Origin: JADJPO01 sp046330955
Lineage (GTDB): Bacteria; Actinomycetota; Actinomycetes; Actinomycetales; Kineosporiaceae
DNA length: 64,000 bases
Assembly (NCBI GenBank): GCA_046330955.1
Contig: JAXLRT010000003.1
Location: 124,001-188,000 of the forward strand
Reading direction: 5' to 3'
The position numbers and the translations under genes are program-made. Below, piece by piece: positions 23,906 to 33,366 of this stretch (the stretch's first letter is position 1; each line of letters starts with the position of its first letter). Under the pieces are notes generated by a model that was not told where the DNA came from, ran no database searches, and saw only the letters and a program-made list of their open reading frames with translations.

Positions 23906-25963
23906 GTGGACACGACGGTTCGCGATCCGCTGGTCGGGCGCCTGCTCGACGGGCGGTACCACGTGGTGTCCCGCATCGCCCGGGGCGGCATGGCCACGGT
24001 CTACCTCGCGGTGGACCGCCGGCTCGACCGCCAGGTCGCCCTGAAGGTGATGCACCCCCACCTGGGTGACGACCCCGACTTCGTCGAGCGCTTCGTCCGC
24101 GAGGCCCGTTCCGCCGCCCGGCTGTCCCATCCCAACGTGGTCTCGGTGTTCGACCAGGGCGCCGACCACACCGAGACCGGCGAGTTGCTCTACCTCGCGA
24201 TGGAGTTGCTGCCCGGCCGCACTCTGCGCGACGTGATCACCGAGCGGGGGGTGCTCACCCCGCGCGAGGCCCTCACCGTGATCGAGCCGGTGCTGGACGC
24301 GTTGTCCGCCGCGCACCGAGCCGGCATCGTGCACCGCGACATCAAGCCCGAGAACGTCATCCTCACCGACGAGGGTCGGGTCAAGGTGGCCGACTTCGGC
24401 CTGGCCAAGGCACTGCACGGCGGGTCGAACCAGACCGGCGCCCTGATCGGCACCGTGGCCTACCTGGCGCCCGAACAGGTCGCCCGTGGGGTCTCCGATG
24501 CCCGCAGCGACGTCTACAGCGCCGGGATCATGCTGTTCGAGATGCTGACCGGCCGGCAACCGTTCGTCGGCGAGGTGCCGATGCAGGTGGCCTACCGGCA
24601 CGTGCACGAGAGCGTTCCGCTGCCCTCCTCGGTGGTCCCGTCCCTGCCCACCGAGCTGGACGACGTGGTGATGGCCGCCGTCGCCCGTGAGCCCGACGAT
24701 CGCCCGGTGGACGCCGCCGACTGGCTGCACGTCGTCCGGCGGGTGCACGCCGAACTCTCCCCCGAGGTGCTGGACGCCCGCCCGGCCGCCCCGGTCCCCA
24801 CCTGGACCGGCACGTCGGCAGCCCTGGACGGTTTGCGTACCGAGGTCGTGACCGGTGACGACCTGGCGGTGACGGTGCCGGCGTCCGAACCCGGGGGCCC
24901 CGCACCGGCCCGCGGCCACAACCCCACGGCGCCGCTGCGCGGCCTGCGCACCCTGCGCGAACGCAGCCGGCGGGAGGCCCGCGAGCACGCCGAGGCCGAC
25001 CACCAGGCGCTGGCCACGCCGATGGCGCCGCCGACCGCCGACGAGGTCGAGCTGCGCGCACTGGCCCACCAGCGGCGGCAGCGCGGGTTGATGGGTCTGG
25101 CCGTCATCCTGGCGATCACGGCACTGCTCAGCCTCGGCAGCTGGTGGCTCGTGGCGGGGCCGGGCGCGTTCACCCAGACCCCGCAGCTGACCAACCTCAC
25201 CCAGGCCGAGGCCAAGGCCGCACTGTCGAAGCAGGAACTCGGCCTGAAGGTGGGGCAGGGCGAGTACAACGAGACCGTGCCCAAGGATCACGTGATCCGG
25301 ACCGACCCCGCGGCCGGGCAGAAGGTTCGCAAGAAGGGCAACGTCACGCTGGTGCTCTCACTGGGGACGGCCAACCGCACCGTGCCCAAACTGGTCGGCA
25401 AGAGCCGCGACGAGGCGCTGGCCGCGCTGACCCAGAACGGGCTGAAGGCGGGGAAGATCACCACCGAGTACAACGACCAGGCCGCCAAGGGCACGGTGAT
25501 CGGCACCAAGCCGGGGTCCGGTAACACGGTCAAGGCCGGCTCCAGCGTCGCGTTGACCGTCAGCGACGGCCCGGCCCCGGTCGACGTCCCCGACGTGATG
25601 AAGCAGTGGGTCGACAACGCCCGCCAGATGCTGGGCAACGCCGGCTTCGAGGTCGAGGTGATCGAGGAGGACAACCCGGACGTCGACCCGGGCTTCGTCT
25701 TCGGTCAGGACCCGGCCGGTGGCACCCAGGCGCCCAAGGGCTCCAAGGTGCAGATCACGGTGTCCAAGGGCGCCCAGAGCCAGGTACCCGACGTGGTGGG
25801 CCGCCCCTTCGAGGAGGCCAAGCAGATCCTCGAGGACGCCGGCTTCCAGGTCGATCGCCAGCAGGTGTTCGGCAACTTCGGTGGCGACACCGTGCGCCGT
25901 CAGCAGCCCCGCGCCGGCACCCTGGCCCCGAACGGCAGCACGATCACGCTGTTCGTGGTCTGA
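23906..25963 (+). CDS. Ser/Thr protein kinase with four PASTA domains
   Basis: A 685-residue membrane kinase. The Hanks-type catalytic domain (about 14-280) has Lys47 in VALKVM, HRDIKPEN with Asp145, DFG at 163-165 and APE at 188-190. A juxtamembrane region leads to one membrane span (about 395-416) and four extracellular PASTA repeats (about 426-487, 489-553, 555-620, 621-685) that bind muropeptides or lipid II. Its place beside the Rv2175c-type gene and upstream of aroG matches pknL in mycobacteria, but PknL as I know it lacks PASTA repeats, so this is PknB-like in build and PknL-like in position. It probably phosphorylates the Rv2175c-type protein and cell-wall enzymes. Confidence 0.93.
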   Translation: MDTTVRDPLVGRLLDGRYHVVSRIARGGMATVYLAVDRRLDRQVALKVMHPHLGDDPDFVERFVREARSAARLSHPNVVSVFDQGADHTETGELLYLAMELLPGRTLRDVITERGVLTPREALTVIEPVLDALSAAHRAGIVHRDIKPENVILTDEGRVKVADFGLAKALHGGSNQTGALIGTVAYLAPEQVARGVSDARSDVYSAGIMLFEMLTGRQPFVGEVPMQVAYRHVHESVPLPSSVVPSLPTELDDVVMAAVAREPDDRPVDAADWLHVVRRVHAELSPEVLDARPAAPVPTWTGTSAALDGLRTEVVTGDDLAVTVPASEPGGPAPARGHNPTAPLRGLRTLRERSRREAREHAEADHQALATPMAPPTADEVELRALAHQRRQRGLMGLAVILAITALLSLGSWWLVAGPGAFTQTPQLTNLTQAEAKAALSKQELGLKVGQGEYNETVPKDHVIRTDPAAGQKVRKKGNVTLVLSLGTANRTVPKLVGKSRDEALAALTQNGLKAGKITTEYNDQAAKGTVIGTKPGSGNTVKAGSSVALTVSDGPAPVDVPDVMKQWVDNARQMLGNAGFEVEVIEEDNPDVDPGFVFGQDPAGGTQAPKGSKVQITVSKGAQSQVPDVVGRPFEEAKQILEDAGFQVDRQQVFGNFGGDTVRRQQPRAGTLAPNGSTITLFVV

Positions 25964-26038
25964 CTGGTCTGAGTCGGCTGGCTCCAGACCTCGCTCCAGG
26001 CCGGCTCACCGCTGAGACCGACCCGTTCGGGGGCCGGC

Positions 26039-26632
26039 TCACTCCAGGTAGGAGTAGCGCTCCTCCTGCCACGGGTCACCGTGGACGTGATAGCCGCGTT
26101 CCTCCCAGAACCCCCGGCGCGGCCCACGCAGGTACTCGATGCCGCGCAGCCACTTCGGCCCCTTCCAGGCGTACAGGTGGGGCAGCACCAGGCGCAGCGG
26201 GAAGCCCTGCTCGGGCCGCAGCGGCTCGCCGTCGAGGTGCGTGGCCAGGATCGTCTGGTCGTGGGCCAGGTCCTCGAGCCGCACGGTGGCCGAGTAGCCG
26301 TACTCGGCCCAGGTCATCACGTGCGTCGTGCCGGGGGCGGGCGGGACGGCGGCCAGCAGGGACTTCCCCAGCACCCCGGCCCAGACCGACCCGAGCACCG
26401 TCCATCGCTTGACGCAGTGCATGTCCGCCAGCACCTCGTCGCGCGGCAACGCCGCGAACGCCGCGGCGTCCAGGTGGTGGTCGTTGCCGTCGGCGGTCGA
26501 GCCGTTGACGGTCAGCCGCCAGCTGTCGGGGCGATACCGCGGCACCGGGCCGTAGTGCGTGATCGGCATGGCGGCCACCAGCTTCTGCCCCGGTGGCAGA
26601 GCGGCGTCGGGCAGCCCACCCACGTCCGTCAC
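26039..26632 (-). CDS. molybdopterin-dependent oxidoreductase domain protein
   Basis: A 197-residue sulfite-oxidase-type molybdopterin domain, similar to the catalytic domain of MsrP/YedY. The likely molybdenum ligand is Cys73 in ADMHCVKRW; GFPLRLVLPHLYAWKGPKWL is the typical later motif. It lacks a Tat signal and a heme partner, so it may be cytoplasmic; substrate is unknown. GTG 26632 is chosen because AAGGA lies just upstream and the product begins TDVGGLPDAALPPGQ; longer starts reach 26710. It stands alone between the kinase and aroG. Confidence 0.8.
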   Translation of the reverse strand: MTDVGGLPDAALPPGQKLVAAMPITHYGPVPRYRPDSWRLTVNGSTADGNDHHLDAAAFAALPRDEVLADMHCVKRWTVLGSVWAGVLGKSLLAAVPPAPGTTHVMTWAEYGYSATVRLEDLAHDQTILATHLDGEPLRPEQGFPLRLVLPHLYAWKGPKWLRGIEYLRGPRRGFWEERGYHVHGDPWQEERYSYLE

Positions 26633-26745
26633 GACGCCATCCTTGCACCTCACCGACCCCGGGTCGGAATCCCTGGGCAGGGCGCCAGCCACACGGACCA
26701 CAGCGACCACACGAACCCCACGGACCCGGTGCCCACGGCGACGAT

Positions 26746-28121
26746 TCAGCGCTCGGTGAGGCCCTCGGCCACCAGGAACGCCATCTCGAGGGCCTGCTGA
26801 TGGTTCAGCCGCGGGTCACACAGGGTCTCGTAGCGGCTGGCCAATCCGTCCTCGTCGATGTGCTCCGCACCACCCAGGCACTCGGTCACGTCGTCCCCGG
26901 TGAACTCGATGTGCAGCCCGCCCGGAATGGTGCCGAGGGCGTTGTGCACCTCGAAGAAGCCCCGCACCTCGTCCATCACGTCGTCGAATCGCCGGGTCTT
27001 GTATCCGGACGCCGCCTCGAAGGTGTTGCCGTGCATCGGGTCACAGACCCACAGCACGTGCGAGGCGGTCTCGCCCATGCCCTCGATCAGCCCGGGCAGC
27101 ACGTCGCGCACCTGCTTGGAGCCCATGCGGGTGATGAACGTCAGCCGGCCCGGCTCGCGGTGCGGGTCGAGCCGCTCGGCCAGCTCCAGGGCCTGGGACG
27201 GCGTGGTGGTCGGGCCCACTTGACCCCGATGGGGTTGCGGACCTTCGAGAGCAGGTCGACGTGGGCGCCGTCCAGTTGACGGGTGCGCTCGCCGATCCAG
27301 ACGAAGTGCGCCGAGACGTTGTAGGGCGCCCCGGTCCGCGAGTCGATCCGGGTCAGCGGGCGCTCGTAGTCGAGCAGCAGCGCCTCGTGGCTGGAGTAGA
27401 AGTCCACCGTGCGCAGCGCGTCGAAGTCCCCACCGCAGGCCGCCATGAACCGCATCGCCCGGTCGATGTCGCGGGCCATGTCCTCGTAGCGGGCATTGGC
27501 CTGGTTCGCCACGAAGCCGCGGTTCCACTCGTGCACGTGGCGCAGGTCGGCGAAACCACCCTTGGTGAACGCCCGGATCAGGTTCAGCGTGGCGCTGGCC
27601 GTGTGGTAGGCCCGCAGCAACCGGCGTGGGTCCGGCGTCCGGTGCTCGGCCTCGAAGGCGTAGTCGTTGACCATGTCGCCGCGGTAGGCGGGCAGCTCGA
27701 CGCCGGCGCGGGTCTCGGTGGGCTTGCTGCGCGGCTTGGCGTACTGGCCGGCCATGCGCCCGACCTTGACCACCGGCATGCTGGCGCCGTAGGTGAGCAC
27801 GACGGCCATCTGCAGCATCGTCTTGATCTTGTTCCGGATGCGGTCGGCCGTCGCGTCGGCGAAGGTCTCGGCGCAGTCACCGCCCTGCAGCAGGAACGCC
27901 TCGCCGCGAGCCGCGGCCGCCAGGCTGGCCTTGAGCTCGTCGCACTCCCCCGCGAAGACCAGGGGCGGGTAGCTCGCCAGCTCGCGGCCGACCGCCTCGA
28001 GCGCGTCGGCGTCGGGCCAGGTCGGTTGCTGGGCCGCCGGCAGGTCACGCCAGGTGTCCAGGGCGCTCAACAGGGCCTGTTCGGCGGATCCGGCGGTCAG
28101 CTGATCGATGCTCGTACTCAC
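26746..28121 (-). pseudogene. aroG: class II DAHP synthase, single-base frameshift
   Basis: Codes for the plant-type 3-deoxy-D-arabino-heptulosonate 7-phosphate synthase, the first shikimate step. The 5' part (residues 1 to about 300) reads GDCAETFAD, KVGRMAGQYAKPR and NPIGVK; the remainder (VGPTTTPSQALEL, FITRMG, CDPMHGN) is in the next frame. The break lies at about 27219, where AAGTGGG is found instead of the expected AAGGTGGG, one G short. With that base restored the product is 458 residues, normal for the family. Start GTG 28121 has TACGCT 6 nt upstream. Because the enzyme is usually essential, a sequencing error is more likely than true decay. Confidence 0.85.
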
Positions 28122-28127
28122 CGGACA

Positions 28128-28133
28128 AGCGTA
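28128..28133 (-). promoter_or_regulatory. -10 box of leaderless aroG
   Basis: TACGCT on the minus strand ends 6 nt before GTG 28121. Confidence 0.5.
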
Positions 28134-28141
28134 ATCGGAGC

Positions 28142-30178
28142 TCAGGGCCGGGGCCGCCACAATCCCTGGGGCTGCCCGTCGTAGGGCGCGGTGACCGTAC
28201 CGATCAGCTCGTAGTCGGCCGGGAAGTGGCGTCCCACCACCACCGTGGCACCGTCGGTCAGCGCATCGGCCTGACCCTGGGGCACCAGCAGCCAGGCGCG
28301 GTTCCACACCGTGCTGTCCTCCTGCCGCAGCGCGTAGGCGGCCGACCCGGCCGGATCGGTCCACCCCGGGAAGGCGGGCAACAGCGCGGACGGCGCGCGT
28401 CCACCCAGGATGAGCACGGACGCCGGGTGCCAGGTCAGGTCGAGCATCGGGGTGCCGGGCGCGAACCCCCCGGTGATCCCGAGCCGGCGCAGCTCGTCGA
28501 TCCAGGTCGCGGTGGTCGCATCGACGAAGATCTCCGGGGTGCCGGCGACGATCGCCCGGGGCACCGTCTGCTGGTCGAACAGGGCGATCCGGTAGGGCGC
28601 CACGGCCCGGGTCATCGGCACCAGCACCGAGCCCAGCAGCAGTGCCCCGGCCGCCAGCGACATCACCGCCGCCTCGGCGGCGCCGTCCGGCAGCGCGCTC
28701 ACCCCGACCACGGCCGCGGCCAGCAGCACCGGGAAGCCGCCGTGCAACTGCGTGGCGTACTCGACGTTGGTCCCCACCGGGTAGACCACACCCATCAGGG
28801 TCAGGGCCAGGCAGGCCACCGCGGCGGTGCCGGGCCGGCGGGTCGGCGCGCGGTCGGGGTCGCCATCGGGGTCACGGGTGTCGCCGGTCTCGCCGGTGCC
28901 GGCAGTGCCCTGCGGTGCGGCGGCCGAGGCCGACCAGGCCAGGACGGCGACCAGGACGGACGCCTCGGCCGCCACCACCAGCGGTGGGATCGACATCCCC
29001 AGCCCGGGAACCCCGCCGGGGTAGTGCCACAGCACCACCAGCAGCGTCACCCACCAGGCCACGCCGTGCGCCAGCGCCGACCACCAGCCGGGTGCCGGCA
29101 GCCAGCGCACCCGCACGCCGCGCTGCGACGTCCACAGAGCGGCCACCACCCCGGCGATCAGGGGCAGCAGGAGCAGTTTCAGGAACGGCTGCGGCCGGTC
29201 CACCAGGATGTTGCGCAACCCGGCCCGGGCGATCGAGGTGATCATGCCGGGCGCGTAGCGGCCGGGGTCGACCGCCGACAACATGCCCGCCACCCGCCGA
29301 TAGGTCGCCACCGTGAAGGGCAACGAGTGCACCAGGGTCAGGTGCAGCAGCGCCACCACGACCGCGGTGCCGACTGTCGCGGCGGCGGCCGCGCCCAGTG
29401 CCCGGGCCGCCGGCCGGCGCCACAGCAGGGTGTGCAGCACGTGCCCGGCCAGCAGCACGAGCACCACGGCGACCGCCGCCAGGGCGGTGGTGGCCTTGCC
29501 GACGGCGGTGATGAACGCCCCGAGAGCAACCAGGACGCCCGCCGTGACGGCGTCGCGGCCGGGGCGGTCGACCGCCAGCACCTCGAGCAGCCCCGCGGCC
29601 AGCAGCATCAGCCCGACGGCGGCGAACCAGTTGTAGCTGGGGGTCCGCACGAAGACGGTGTAGTAGCACAGCGCCGCGGCGACGACGGCCGGGGGGCACA
29701 GCGCGCGCAGGCCGGGCGACCAGGCCCGGCCCGCGACGTCCTGCGAGAACCGCCGGAGGGCACGGGCCAGCACCAGCGCGGCACCGATCAGGATGAGCGC
29801 GGCGAGCAGGCGGAACCGGCCCAGGTCCTCACCGACCAGGCGCAGCATCGGCCCGGAGTACCAGCCGAACATGCCGTTGAACGCCTTGTCGGCGGCCCAG
29901 GGCTGCGCGGCCATCAGGTAGTGGCTCTCGTCCATCGCGTCCAGGCCACGGTCGGCATCGGCCAGGACCGCGTGCAGGATCGGGACGTTCGCGGCCCACG
30001 CGAGCACGATGAGCCCGCGGTGGTGCCAACTGGACCGCCGGTGCGGCTCCCGGTTGCGCTCGGCCGGTGACCGGCGGGCCGATCCGGTCGCGGCCCGACC
30101 GGATGGTCCGCCCACCCGCCGACCACGGCCCTGGCCGATCCGTGGACCGGTCACCAGATCGGGCGCCCGGTCGGGCAC
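28142..30178 (-). CDS. large polytopic membrane protein, possible glycosyltransferase
   Basis: A 678-residue protein with about 11-12 membrane spans. An N-terminal Arg-rich cytoplasmic part (1-50) leads to the first span, then an extracytoplasmic loop with DADRGLDAMDESHYL, whose Asp/Glu pair in the first loop is reminiscent of GT-C enzymes such as ArnT and Pmt. A soluble extracytoplasmic domain covers about residues 530-678. I cannot name the family; a polyprenyl-phosphate-sugar transferase is a guess from topology. GTG 30178 directly follows the stop of the acyltransferase gene, so the two are probably co-transcribed. Confidence 0.65.
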   Translation of the reverse strand: MPDRAPDLVTGPRIGQGRGRRVGGPSGRAATGSARRSPAERNREPHRRSSWHHRGLIVLAWAANVPILHAVLADADRGLDAMDESHYLMAAQPWAADKAFNGMFGWYSGPMLRLVGEDLGRFRLLAALILIGAALVLARALRRFSQDVAGRAWSPGLRALCPPAVVAAALCYYTVFVRTPSYNWFAAVGLMLLAAGLLEVLAVDRPGRDAVTAGVLVALGAFITAVGKATTALAAVAVVLVLLAGHVLHTLLWRRPAARALGAAAAATVGTAVVVALLHLTLVHSLPFTVATYRRVAGMLSAVDPGRYAPGMITSIARAGLRNILVDRPQPFLKLLLLPLIAGVVAALWTSQRGVRVRWLPAPGWWSALAHGVAWWVTLLVVLWHYPGGVPGLGMSIPPLVVAAEASVLVAVLAWSASAAAPQGTAGTGETGDTRDPDGDPDRAPTRRPGTAAVACLALTLMGVVYPVGTNVEYATQLHGGFPVLLAAAVVGVSALPDGAAEAAVMSLAAGALLLGSVLVPMTRAVAPYRIALFDQQTVPRAIVAGTPEIFVDATTATWIDELRRLGITGGFAPGTPMLDLTWHPASVLILGGRAPSALLPAFPGWTDPAGSAAYALRQEDSTVWNRAWLLVPQGQADALTDGATVVVGRHFPADYELIGTVTAPYDGQPQGLWRPRP

Positions 30179-31099
30179 TCAGGCACTGCGCTCGACGGGC
30201 GGCTCACCCTCCGAGGCACCCGGGGTGGCCGGTCCAGCCGGTTCAGCCGGCTCCGCGCGCTCGGTGGGCTCGGTGATCTCGGCAGGCTCGGTGATCTCGG
30301 CGGCCGCCGCGCCGCTCTTGGCGCGCTCGACCTTCTCGCTGACCTTCTCGACCTTCTCGCTGACCTTCTCGGCCATGGCGCTGGCGGCGGAGACCACGGA
30401 GCTGGGCTTGCTGCGCCGCGCCGCCGCGAGGCGCTCCTTCATGGTGGAGGCGTAGACGTCGACGTACTCCTGCCCCGACAGCTCCATCAGCGCGTACATG
30501 ATCTCGTCGGTGATCGAGCGCAGCACGAACCGGTCGTCCTGCATGCCCTCGTACCGCGAGAAGTCCAGCGGCTCACCGATCACGATGCCGACCCGACCCA
30601 GGTGCGGGATCTTGCGCCCGATCGGCTGCACCTTGTCGGTGCCGATCATGGCGACCGGCAACACTGGCACCCCGGCCTCCAGGGCCATCCGCGCCACGCC
30701 GGTCTTACCGCGGTAGAGCCGCCCGTCCAACGACCGGGTGCCCTCGGGATAGATGCCCAGCAGATCACCGCGCCGCAGCACCCGCAGTCCGGTGCTGAGC
30801 GCTCCCTCCGAGGCGCTGCCGCCGGAGCGGTCGATGGGCAGCTGCCCGCTCAAGGTGAAGAAGGCCGCCTTGAGCCTGCCCTTGATGCCGTGACCGGTGA
30901 AGTAGTCGGCCTTGGCCAGAAAGGTGACCCGGCGTTGCACGACCAGCGGCAGGAAGATCGAGTCGGAGAACGAGAGGTGGTTACTGGCCAGGATGGCCCC
31001 GCCGGTCTCGGGGACATGGTGTTCCCCCTTGACCCAGGGCCGGAACACCGCGAACAGGATCGGCCCGAGGATGATCCGTTTGAGCAGCCAGTAGAACAC
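30179..31099 (-). CDS. plsC: 1-acylglycerol-3-phosphate acyltransferase
   Basis: A roughly 306-residue PlsC-type acyltransferase that makes phosphatidic acid at the membrane. The catalytic NHLSFSDS (HX4D) and the later YPEGTRS motif are clear. From about residue 240 a charged tail carries tandem VSEKVEK heptads and then TEP/AEP repeats, beyond the usual family length; the heptads may form a coiled coil. GTG 31099 gives the usual opening FYWLLKRIILGP after a GGGAG site; alternatives at 31137 and ATG 31210 would extend it. It corresponds in position to Rv2182c. Confidence 0.85.
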   Translation of the reverse strand: MFYWLLKRIILGPILFAVFRPWVKGEHHVPETGGAILASNHLSFSDSIFLPLVVQRRVTFLAKADYFTGHGIKGRLKAAFFTLSGQLPIDRSGGSASEGALSTGLRVLRRGDLLGIYPEGTRSLDGRLYRGKTGVARMALEAGVPVLPVAMIGTDKVQPIGRKIPHLGRVGIVIGEPLDFSRYEGMQDDRFVLRSITDEIMYALMELSGQEYVDVYASTMKERLAAARRSKPSSVVSAASAMAEKVSEKVEKVSEKVERAKSGAAAAEITEPAEITEPTERAEPAEPAGPATPGASEGEPPVERSA

Positions 31100-31315
31100 C
31101 CGCTCCCACCATCCCCTTCTCGCCTCTCCCTGCACAGGGAGTGTGAGGGAAACTGTACGGGCCGAGATGCCTGGCAGGCCCGCGAGGGCTGGTTCGGCCC
31201 CGGCGGACATCGCCCAACGGCCGTGGCTCGGCGACACCCTCGCGCTGACCGGTGACCTCGTGTCACCATGGCCACGCCGGTGCGGGGCGCGCCGGCGCGA
31301 TTCGAGGAGAACCGA

Positions 31316-32077
31316 GTGGCTGTTCTGCCCGGTGCGGAGCCGCTCCACCATGACGGTGGGCCGGTCGGCGTCCTGCTGTGCCACGGTTTCACCGGGTGTC
31401 CGCAGAGCCTGCGGCCCTGGGCGGAACACCTGATCGAGGCGGGCCTGAGCGTGAGCCTGCCGCTGCTGCCGGGGCACGGCACCACCTGGCAGGACATGAA
31501 CCGCAGTCGCTGGCCCGACTGGTATGCGGCCGTGGACGTCGCGCTGACCGCGTTGCGGGCCCGGTGCGAGACCGTCGTGGTCATCGGGTTGTCGATGGGC
31601 GGGGCGCTGGCCCTGCGGCTGGCCGAACACCGCGGGGACGACGTCGCCGGGCTGGTGCTGGTCAATCCGGCCGTCAAGCTGGAGGACCCGCGGCTCAAGG
31701 TGCTGCCGGTGCTGCGACACCTGCTGCCCTCACTGCCCGGCGTCGGCAGCGACATCAAGAAGCCGGGCGTCACCGAGCTGGCCTACGACCGCACACCGTT
31801 GCACGCGTTGCACTCCATGGTGGCCATGTACCGCCAGGTGGCCGCGGACCTGTCGAGCGTGCGGCAACCGCTGCTGCTGTTCCACTCCGCCGAGGATCAC
31901 GTCGTCCCGGCGTCCAGCTCCGAGCTCATCCTGCGGTCGGTCGGCTCGGACGACGTCACCGAGGTGATCTGTCACGACAGCTACCACGTGGCCACCCTCG
32001 ACAACGACGCGGATCGGATCTTCACCGACAGCCTGGCCTTCATCCAGCGGCTGACCACGGCTCCGAGCACGACCTGA
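31316..32077 (+). CDS. alpha/beta hydrolase, carboxylesterase/lipase
   Basis: A 253-residue Est30/monoglyceride-lipase-like hydrolase. LLCHGFTG forms the oxyanion region, GLSMGG carries the nucleophile Ser, SAEDHVVP the acid and SYHVATLD the His. GAGGAGA 5 nt before GTG 31316 decides the start, giving the opening AVLPGAEPLHHDGGPVG; ATG 31268 lacks such a site. It is divergent from plsC, with a 216-base gap that shows nothing else clear. A role in lipid turnover next to plsC is plausible. Confidence 0.87.
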   Translation: MAVLPGAEPLHHDGGPVGVLLCHGFTGCPQSLRPWAEHLIEAGLSVSLPLLPGHGTTWQDMNRSRWPDWYAAVDVALTALRARCETVVVIGLSMGGALALRLAEHRGDDVAGLVLVNPAVKLEDPRLKVLPVLRHLLPSLPGVGSDIKKPGVTELAYDRTPLHALHSMVAMYRQVAADLSSVRQPLLLFHSAEDHVVPASSSELILRSVGSDDVTEVICHDSYHVATLDNDADRIFTDSLAFIQRLTTAPSTT

Positions 32078-32090
32078 AGGGGGTGACCTG

Positions 32091-32585
32091 ATGACCGGCG
32101 ATTCCGAACGCGACGACATCGACCCGAGCGGCGAGGCTCCCCCGAATGTGAGCCGACCCGAACTCAGCATCGACCCCGATCTGGATTTCGATGCCGCCTT
32201 CGCGGCGCTCGTTGCCCAGTTCTCCGCCCCCGACGCTCCGCTGCCGGCCGGGTCGACGGGATCGGCAGGGTTGCCGGCCGCGCAGCGCCCCCCGGCTACG
32301 GTCGGTGGACCCAGTACCGAGCCGCTGTACCCCGCCGAGCTCGACGAGCACTTCGAGCCGCCCGAGCCACCCCCGTTGCCGCGGGGTGATCTCTACTCGC
32401 GGTTGGCCTGGTCCGGGGTGATCGGTGGCCCCACGGTGCTGCTGATCGCGGCGTTCGTCGGCGGCGACCTGCCGTCCTACGCCATCGTGCTCGCCCTGGC
32501 AGCCTTCGTCGGGGGGTTCGTCACCCTGGTCGCTCGGATGCCGGGCGACCGGCCCGACGACTCCGACGACGGCGCCGTGGTCTGA
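32091..32585 (+). CDS. hypothetical membrane protein with acidic N-terminus
   Basis: A 164-residue protein. Residues 1-100 are acidic and Pro/Ala-rich, with DPDLDFDAAFAALVAQF (residues 28-44) as the only helix-like part; two membrane spans follow (about 107-125 and 130-148) and a short acidic tail. I do not recognise the family. GAAGGGGG lies 9 nt before ATG 32091, and it follows the esterase by 13 bases, so the two form an operon. Confidence 0.7.
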   Translation: MTGDSERDDIDPSGEAPPNVSRPELSIDPDLDFDAAFAALVAQFSAPDAPLPAGSTGSAGLPAAQRPPATVGGPSTEPLYPAELDEHFEPPEPPPLPRGDLYSRLAWSGVIGGPTVLLIAAFVGGDLPSYAIVLALAAFVGGFVTLVARMPGDRPDDSDDGAVV

Positions 32586-32657
32586 GGCCCGGCAGCCGGC
32601 CCTGAGGCCCTGCCCCCGCGGGGTTCGGCGCGCCGGGGGCGTGCCCGGATGACCCGT

Positions 32658-33347
32658 TCACCGAGGGCTGAGCACCACGAGCACCGGCCAGTGGTCGCTG
32701 GCCCGGTGCACCAGGTGCTCGGGCACTCCCCCGTCGCCGTAGTCGGTGACCGGCGCCGAGCCCCCCACCAGGACGGCGTCGATCCGCCCGCCGGGTGAGC
32801 GGGCCGGGAACGTCGGTGCGGCCTGCGGCGCCGGGTCGGACACCAGCTCGGCGAACGCCTGCCAGGCCGGTGAGCCGGGTGGTTCGTTGAAGTCACCCGC
32901 CACCACCGTGGCGGCCACGCCGCGGGCATGAGCCAGTAACTCGTCGCGTACCCGGTGGGCGTGATCGAGCCGGTCGGCCGGGTGAAGCGGCAGGTGTACG
33001 CAGGCCAGGGCCACGCCGTCCGCGGGATCGGACGAGGCCAGGCGCACCCGGGCGATCACCGCACCTCGGGTGCGGGTGTACCAGTGGGCCACCGGCAGGG
33101 CGAGCGGGCGGGCGGCGTCCACGCTGACCCGGGGCGCGACCAGCAGTGCCGTCCCGCCGGTACCGCGCCCACCCACGACGTGCCGCAGCCCGGTGGCGCG
33201 CGCCAGGGCGGCGAGGCGCACCGACGACCCGGGACGGCGCGGCGCCTCTTGCAGGCAGAGCACGTCGGGGGCCAGGTGGCGCAGCACCGCCTGCACCGCC
33301 CGCGGGTCGCCGGTCAGGTCACGGACGTTCCAGCTGACCAGTCGCAC
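32658..33347 (-). CDS. endonuclease/exonuclease/phosphatase-family protein
   Basis: A 229-residue metal-dependent hydrolase of the EEP fold. Landmarks are SWNVRDL at 5-11, DVLCLQE (catalytic Glu) at 28-34, AGDFNEPPGSP around residue 150, RIDAVLV and the C-terminal SDHWPV. The substrate (nucleic acid, phosphodiester or phospholipid) cannot be told. No signal peptide is visible. It is last in a run of minus-strand genes that starts at 37395, 19 bases after the ROK gene stop. Confidence 0.85.
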   Translation of the reverse strand: MRLVSWNVRDLTGDPRAVQAVLRHLAPDVLCLQEAPRRPGSSVRLAALARATGLRHVVGGRGTGGTALLVAPRVSVDAARPLALPVAHWYTRTRGAVIARVRLASSDPADGVALACVHLPLHPADRLDHAHRVRDELLAHARGVAATVVAGDFNEPPGSPAWQAFAELVSDPAPQAAPTFPARSPGGRIDAVLVGGSAPVTDYGDGGVPEHLVHRASDHWPVLVVLSPR

Positions 33348-33366
33348 GCTCGCGTCAACGCCCCGG

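Noticed and set aside
27200..27240. Programmed frameshift in aroG
   Set aside because: No slippery heptamer or downstream structure is evident and DAHP synthases are not known to use one; a missing base explains it more simply.
28226..30070. 614-codon plus-strand frame opposite the large membrane protein gene
   Set aside because: Composition is His/Gln/Arg-rich as expected for antisense of a GC-rich membrane gene; no domains or start signals.
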